From Branchiostoma lanceolatum (taxonomy: Eukaryota; Chordata; Leptocardii; Amphioxiformes; Branchiostomatidae), in assembly GCF_035083965.1 (NCBI RefSeq), contig NC_089729.1, positions 16,170,964 to 16,234,963 on the forward strand: DNA of 64,000 nt, in the 5' to 3' direction. Below, in pieces: positions 59,008 to 64,000 of this stretch. Below the pieces are notes generated by a model, which was given only the letters and a program-made list of their open reading frames with translations, was not told where the DNA came from and made no database searches. A program made the translations under genes and the position numbers. How positions within the stretch are numbered: the stretch's first letter is position 1; each line of letters begins with the position of its first letter.

Positions 59008-60229
59008 CACAATCACATCGTTAGCTCTGCGTTTTCTATATCACAAAAAATCTGAGATCTGAAGAAATGACAGTATTACATGGGCCTTTATGACAAATCT
59101 GGCCAATGTCACTTCCCAGCATGTTATCAAAATCATATCGACATTATTAAGAGCTATTCCATTAAGATTAAAACTGAAAAGAAGTAATACAGTTTGCCTT
59201 GTCTAGTGGGGGAGTTTTTAAGTTTTTTTTTTCTACCACTGCCATATAATCTAATTTTACTATACTTCAGGACACACCAATTCAGATAGTTGTCACTCGG
59301 ATATTTTCTGGCAAAATTTATCGGAGAACATTTGAATTTAAAAAGAAAATATGGGATAGAGACGAAATCATACAAACGGCTTTCCAAACATGGAAAAACG
59401 GAACAATGATGTTGGGAATTCGAAACTAAAACATTTATGACATTGTCTTTGGTTCATTTAAGCTCATGGTCTCACTAAGTCCCATAGCTGAGCAAGCCAT
59501 AAGAGCAGGAACATATCAACAGATTATTATCATCATCATTATCAACAGATATATCAATAACAGGAGAGTTTATGTAAGTGTGTGTGTGTCTGTGTGATTA
59601 AAATTATTTTCGAGCATTTCTTTAGAGTAGCAACTGATTCAACTGGTGTGGCACTACCTATATTTGGGGTAGAAAATGCTTTAAAGAAATTAATAAAAGG
59701 TTGTCTTTGGAAGCCTGGCAGATTCGTTGGGAGTCGTATACACAATTGAATCATTGCTATCTTAGAAATTAGCTATTAAGAAAGACATATGTATCTATCT
59801 ATATATATACATATATATATACATATACATATATATATGAATTATACAGAAAGACCTCAGGAATGAGATTTATGATATAGAGATAATCAGGAACAATGAT
59901 AGTGTGCAGCAGATTCCGAGTAGTTTCAGACAAACGTCTTTAAGGAACAGCAGGGGTTCTTTAGAAGTCTCGGAGGTGGAAAACTGTTGCCTACAGCAAC
60001 CTGGAACACTTAACCAAATGTTAATAGTTTTAGCATATGTCACTGTGACTCGAGAAGATCTTGTATTGCCTACAGGCAGAATGCTATTTTCAGTGCGAGT
60101 CACCAAAGGAGATCAAAGAGAATAAAGATGTAGATGAACCAAGAGTATGCTGTTTGGAGTGTCAATTTTATTTGAAGCTAAGTCTTTCCAGGTAAGATTA
60201 GGACCTAAAGACATTGCTTAAGGGGCAGT
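59008..60229. other. Intergenic, no gene assigned
   Basis: An (at)n/(ac)n-rich microsatellite lies at 59795-59840. An open frame at 59860-60125 on plus has no recognisable family features and is left unassigned. Confidence 0.4.
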
Positions 60230-60399
60230 TGGTGGTCACTCAGTTTCCTTGGCAAGTTGACATATTGTCTCATGTCAATGACTTAAAAAATATTCTGGAA
60301 CAAGTTTGAAGTATAATTTCCAACATGAAAATTGGACTTAACCAAATTTTCGACTGTACAGCTCCAGTCTTTGTCAAGGAGTGAGCAAACCACCGCCGA

Positions 60400-60619
60400 G
60401 ATGACGTCACGTTATGCAGATAGAACACGACTCAGTGAGCAGTGGATCATAAGTTGCAGAAAGTCTGTGGTGCCCCCCGTCTTTATTGAGGGATGGTTGT
60501 AAGGCCACGATGTAAATGGCTTCCTTAAGTCCTCTTGCAAAGAAGTCCGAGATTTTAATTCTTTTTCCAGTGAGACTGAATGTCCGGGCGACTTTATGTG
60601 ACTTTAAAACTAAATTCAT
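60400..60619 (-). mobile_element. Penelope-like element C-terminal (GIY-YIG side) remnant
   Basis: The minus frame reads ISDFFARGLKEAIYIVALQPSLNKDGG ending in a stop after LSATYDPLL. The pattern 'F.RG.KEAI.I....PSLN.DGG...L...YD' is the C-terminal end of GIY-YIG-bearing retroelements such as Penelope-like elements. No reverse transcriptase core is visible; a truncated fossil. Confidence 0.6.
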
Positions 60620-62452
60620 TTAAAAAAAATCTGCAACCCAAATCCTTCAAACATTAGATAAATCATCCCCTTTGCATAGGTGCAGTGCAGATCAGAAAGA
60701 TGTGATATTTGATTTAGGATGTCATCTACATTAATTTGTTATTCCATACGGCTATGTTTTCTATTTTAAACCAAATTCATTTACTGCCATATATGTACTT
60801 AACACAGATACATTAACAAGGTTTTGTCATAATCACTTCTTTCAACTGGCAATTTGCAAATCATTACATTTTGAACGCTGTAAAAGCCTTTATATAGCTA
60901 CAGTGCTGATGAACAATAATCACATTCAATTCTCAAGCCAAATTGATGCGCAAAGACTAAAAGGAGCAAGGCAAGCATATCCCTGGCCTTGTTGTTCTGA
61001 AATCTAAAAATGAAGTTTTCAACGCAGCTTCAAAGTACAAGTAAGTGATTCTGGCCTTTGGCGGTTGCTCTGAATACACATAATTAATGACAGGCAATAT
61101 GTAATGTCAACTCTACAACCTGGCTTTCTAAACATAGGATGGGTGTCAAGCTGTGCCCACACATAATGTACCCCTGTGTATATCATCAAACCATATAGTG
61201 GGTATCAGCCTTGATGTCTTACAGCACACCCACAGATCCCTCCAGGAGGCATGTGTATGATCAATGAAACTAACATTTGTTCAGTCTGATAAGGTCATAA
61301 ATGGTGAAGCACTGATTATCTTGGTTGTGGCCTAAGGCAACACAAAATCAATTCTATAGATAACATACTGTCAATGCATTCAATTTTGCGGGGATTTAAT
61401 TTCGCGGAAGAAAATGGCGTGTTCGCGGTGGTTTTAAGTTTGAAACGATAGTAGGGCTGCAATCATAGGTGTGCAAAACGTTTTGCGGTGGTTTAACATA
61501 AAACCATCACGGACATTTACAGTACATGCATGCACATTGGTTTCGCGCTGTTTAGACGGATTAACAGTGGTTGTTTGCAACACTTCCACAACAGTTACAT
61601 ACTGCTCTCACCAAGGAGGCTCTATCAAACACTAAAAGTCGCCATGAGCAGCAGTTATCTCAAAGTTGTGCCAAACATAAACTTGCTCTAGTAAATGGAG
61701 ATTTAAGCTACACATAGCAAAAGACAGACAACTTTATGAATCTAATTGGCTGGGAGCAACAAAACATTTGGAGTTGCAGCTTTTCCACCCAGAACCAAAA
61801 TGACAACCTTTGTAGTAACTTTTTCTCTAAAACATTATCAAAGGTCCAATATTAGGAAAAAAGTGAAGCAGGTACCTCACTGGAGTGCGGCAAATTGTGC
61901 CAACGTTTGGAATTTTCCACAATTTTTCCTTGCTGTCACACCGACGTGCGACGCATAGATTAAGTATAATATACTAACCTCTCCAAACAAAATGGCCAGG
62001 CTCCATAGTGTTACATTGTCAGTATTGGCTCACAATCAGATACAAGATAACTTTATTGGAAAACGCAGTGTTGTCACAGAATTAACAAACCAATGTAAAA
62101 TGACTAAGATTCATCAAAAAGAGGTTTTCACTGGTGTTTCACTGCACCATTTAGCTAATTTTCTTAAAAGTTAAAAAAAAAAGTGTAATATCGGGAAACA
62201 AATTGGCATCGATTCCTGCTTGTTTGGAACTACCTTTCGCAATTTAGCGCAGTTTGGTGATACCCACTTTGGGAAATTTCAAGTGATTTGCTTGTTAACT
62301 TGCTTATGTCAAGTCTTGGTTTCTCCAGTCTAGAGTTGTGATGGCTGCCCATGTGATTTAGGATGTCTTAACCAGCTTTGTAACACAGCTGGATATCATG
62401 GGATTTGCAGGGGTTAATTGCACCTATCATAATGATGAATATGAGTACTAAC
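60620..62452. other. No gene recognised
   Basis: AT-rich. It may contain further exons of the putative minus-strand gene to the right, but none could be supported. Confidence 0.35.
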
Positions 62453-63338
62453 TTGTACACCAGACCTAGCTGACTCCAAACTAGGTGCAGATTTACTAAA
62501 TGGTTCTTCCAACCTATACTCGACATTTCGGGGCATACTGATGAGAAAGTCACGAATAAAAATCTTTCCTTTCTCCCCCTCCACACGACTCCTTGGGGCA
62601 GAGGGATTCTCTGCCAATATCTGGAGGCTACAGATAGAAGCATCTTAACGTTAGGCACAAATCCTTGAAGCTGTTTCAGCTTGTGGACTACCTGAACAAA
62701 ACTGATAACGGACAAACTTTCAAAAAGGCCAAGTGAGGTGCAAAGACCCATTAACACTATCTCGCATCTAAATACCTGGTATCTTCCGTGATGTTACAAG
62801 GAAATTCTTGGGTGTAATGAAAGCACAGCTGAGCAAAAGTGATACAGCCAATATACAAGTTGAGATAAGGCGATCAGTTGAAGACATCAATTCAGGCTGT
62901 CGTAAAAGCCCTGCTGGTGCAGTTTGCGATCCCTCCTTCACTACACACAAATCCTTCAATTTATTTCTCAGAATCACTTCTTCTGCTAAATACACAAGAG
63001 ATGGGTGTTGATAATAGTGAGAGTGATGAGATCATGTGTGATAAGGGTTTGGTTTCTGTCAGGGGAGGCATAGATCTAGGCTTGTGTGTAAACCTTAATA
63101 GGGGTTTATAGATACATACTTTAAAGAATCTATTCAATACGGCTTTGTACTGACAAGAAGGGAGGCATACAAAGCCACTTGACTTCCCTTTAACAGCAGT
63201 TCAAGGTCAAAGAAAAAGATGATGAGGATTTATCTGAACATCATCTTAAGTTGTAAAGAGCAATTTTCCTACTCATTGCTATGTACTACTTTGGAAGTGC
63301 ACTGACTTACCAATAAGTACTTCCTTGGCAACACTCAT
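62453..63338 (-). CDS. Putative partial minus-strand gene, three exons, unidentified
   Basis: Phase-matched exons 63338-63311 (ATG, MSVAKEVLI then GTAAGT donor), 62985-62776 and 62610-62453 join without stops into 132 residues. The spliced start is MSVAKEVLIAEEVILRNKLK. The middle exon has a hydrophobic segment (LISTCILAVSLLLSCAFI) that could be a membrane helix. The third exon reads EGEKGKIFIRDFLISMPRN. No family was recognised and later exons were not found. Support is limited to splice signals and open frames. The opposite strand of the middle exon is also open, so this could be spurious. Confidence 0.35.
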
Positions 63339-64000
63339 TGTGTCCTGTCATTGCATGGGCAGTTTTACACTTAACCTTACCAAAGTTTGAAATGGAAGGA
63401 ACTGGAATACAGTAAGGGCATTTTGTGTGAAGAACTTCTAAACGTTGTGGATCCCGAATTCTACACATACATACAGGGACGCATACACACACACATAATT
63501 ATAATTATACACAGAGTCACACAGTAATTTTTCTTTTATCCCCTGAAAAAAATTTCCGAATGGCTCAAATTCAAGGTCAACATTTCAGTCCTGACCGTAA
63601 TGTAATAAAAACAATGACTCAATTTTACAGATGGTAAACATTTTCTATTAGCAGCAACCTCTATTATAAACAAATAACACCAAAAAATCAATATGAACAT
63701 GATCAAAATCAGAGGTACTTAATTGAAAAGCTTACTCCCTGTGATGAAAAAAAGATTTCCTTCTTTTTGCTTTTTTGAACAAGCAAACAAGTGAACAATA
63801 AAATCAAGTCTTGGGTCAACACTCTAACAAGTCTCGAGAGGATTGGTCAGGGGTTAGTTACCAGCATGTAAAATCTATATTCTCCTTCTTGTAACACAAA
63901 TCAAAGAAACAGGATGTATTTACAATAATCACACGCACTCAGAAGCATAATGGCATTGATGCTTGTTAAAATATTTCAATAAACACAACTGTGACACAAT
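63339..64000. other. Right edge, no gene assigned
   Basis: A (ca)n-like tract at 63465-63500. The minus frame 63492-63307 contains CPYC and another Cys/His cluster, but its splice phase does not fit the downstream exon, so it is not called. Confidence 0.3.

Noticed and set aside
59860-60125. Plus-strand open frame of about 85 codons with good codon content
   Set aside because: No recognisable domain, start context or splice partners; close to a Penelope-like remnant, so possibly repeat-derived.
63307-63492. Minus-strand frame with CPYC and a downstream Cys/His cluster
   Set aside because: It ends in phase 2 at the shared GTAAGT donor, incompatible with the next exon, and its 5' part is a (CA)n-like tract.

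Overview
The window is eukaryotic and most consistent with an amphioxus (cephalochordate, Branchiostoma-like) genome. This is an inference from compact intron-rich genes, a SIRT7 resembling the vertebrate protein, a tRNA-derived SINE with an (AAAT)n tail, L2/CR1-like LINE 3' ends, and a very high density of short palindromic MITEs. All multi-exon models were built by hand from splice sites and phase matching; no alignment or transcript data were available.

Layout. 1-5.7 kb: a near-complete SIRT7-type sirtuin on the minus strand, nine coding exons visible and the C-terminal end outside the window. 6.1-9.1 kb: a truncated LINE 3' end, a tRNA-Gly(GCC) gene, a terminal-inverted-repeat element carrying a LINE C-terminal fragment, and MITEs. 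9.7-13.6 kb and 15.4-19.1 kb: two tandem plus-strand paralogues (292 and 297 residues) encoding signal peptide - one CUB domain - one LDL-receptor class A module - stalk - one transmembrane helix - short cytoplasmic tail. 24.7-31.8 kb: a three-exon gene for a 1307-residue secreted precursor with about ten copies of a motif approximated by R-D-[ILMV]-[ML]-G-x-x-[LFY]-R, set between prohormone cleavage sites and often followed by an amidation signal. I do not recognise this peptide family. 32-53 kb: a gene-poor, repeat-rich tract of LINE, SINE, MITE, minisatellite and (CA)n sequence. 53.6-59 kb: a second neuropeptide gene (388-residue precursor) with nine repeats ending in GRF-G-R or variants (GRFamides), a TATA/CCAAT promoter and a 5' non-coding exon. 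59-64 kb: a Penelope-like element remnant and a possible unidentified minus-strand gene with three exons.

Functionally, two genes encode secreted multi-copy peptide precursors 26 kb apart in the same orientation. The CUB/LDLa pair looks like small cell-surface receptors or co-receptors. SIRT7 is an unrelated nuclear housekeeping gene. The best candidate for something undescribed is the RDxMG precursor at 24.7-31.8 kb, followed by the GRFamide precursor and the CUB-LDLa pair.
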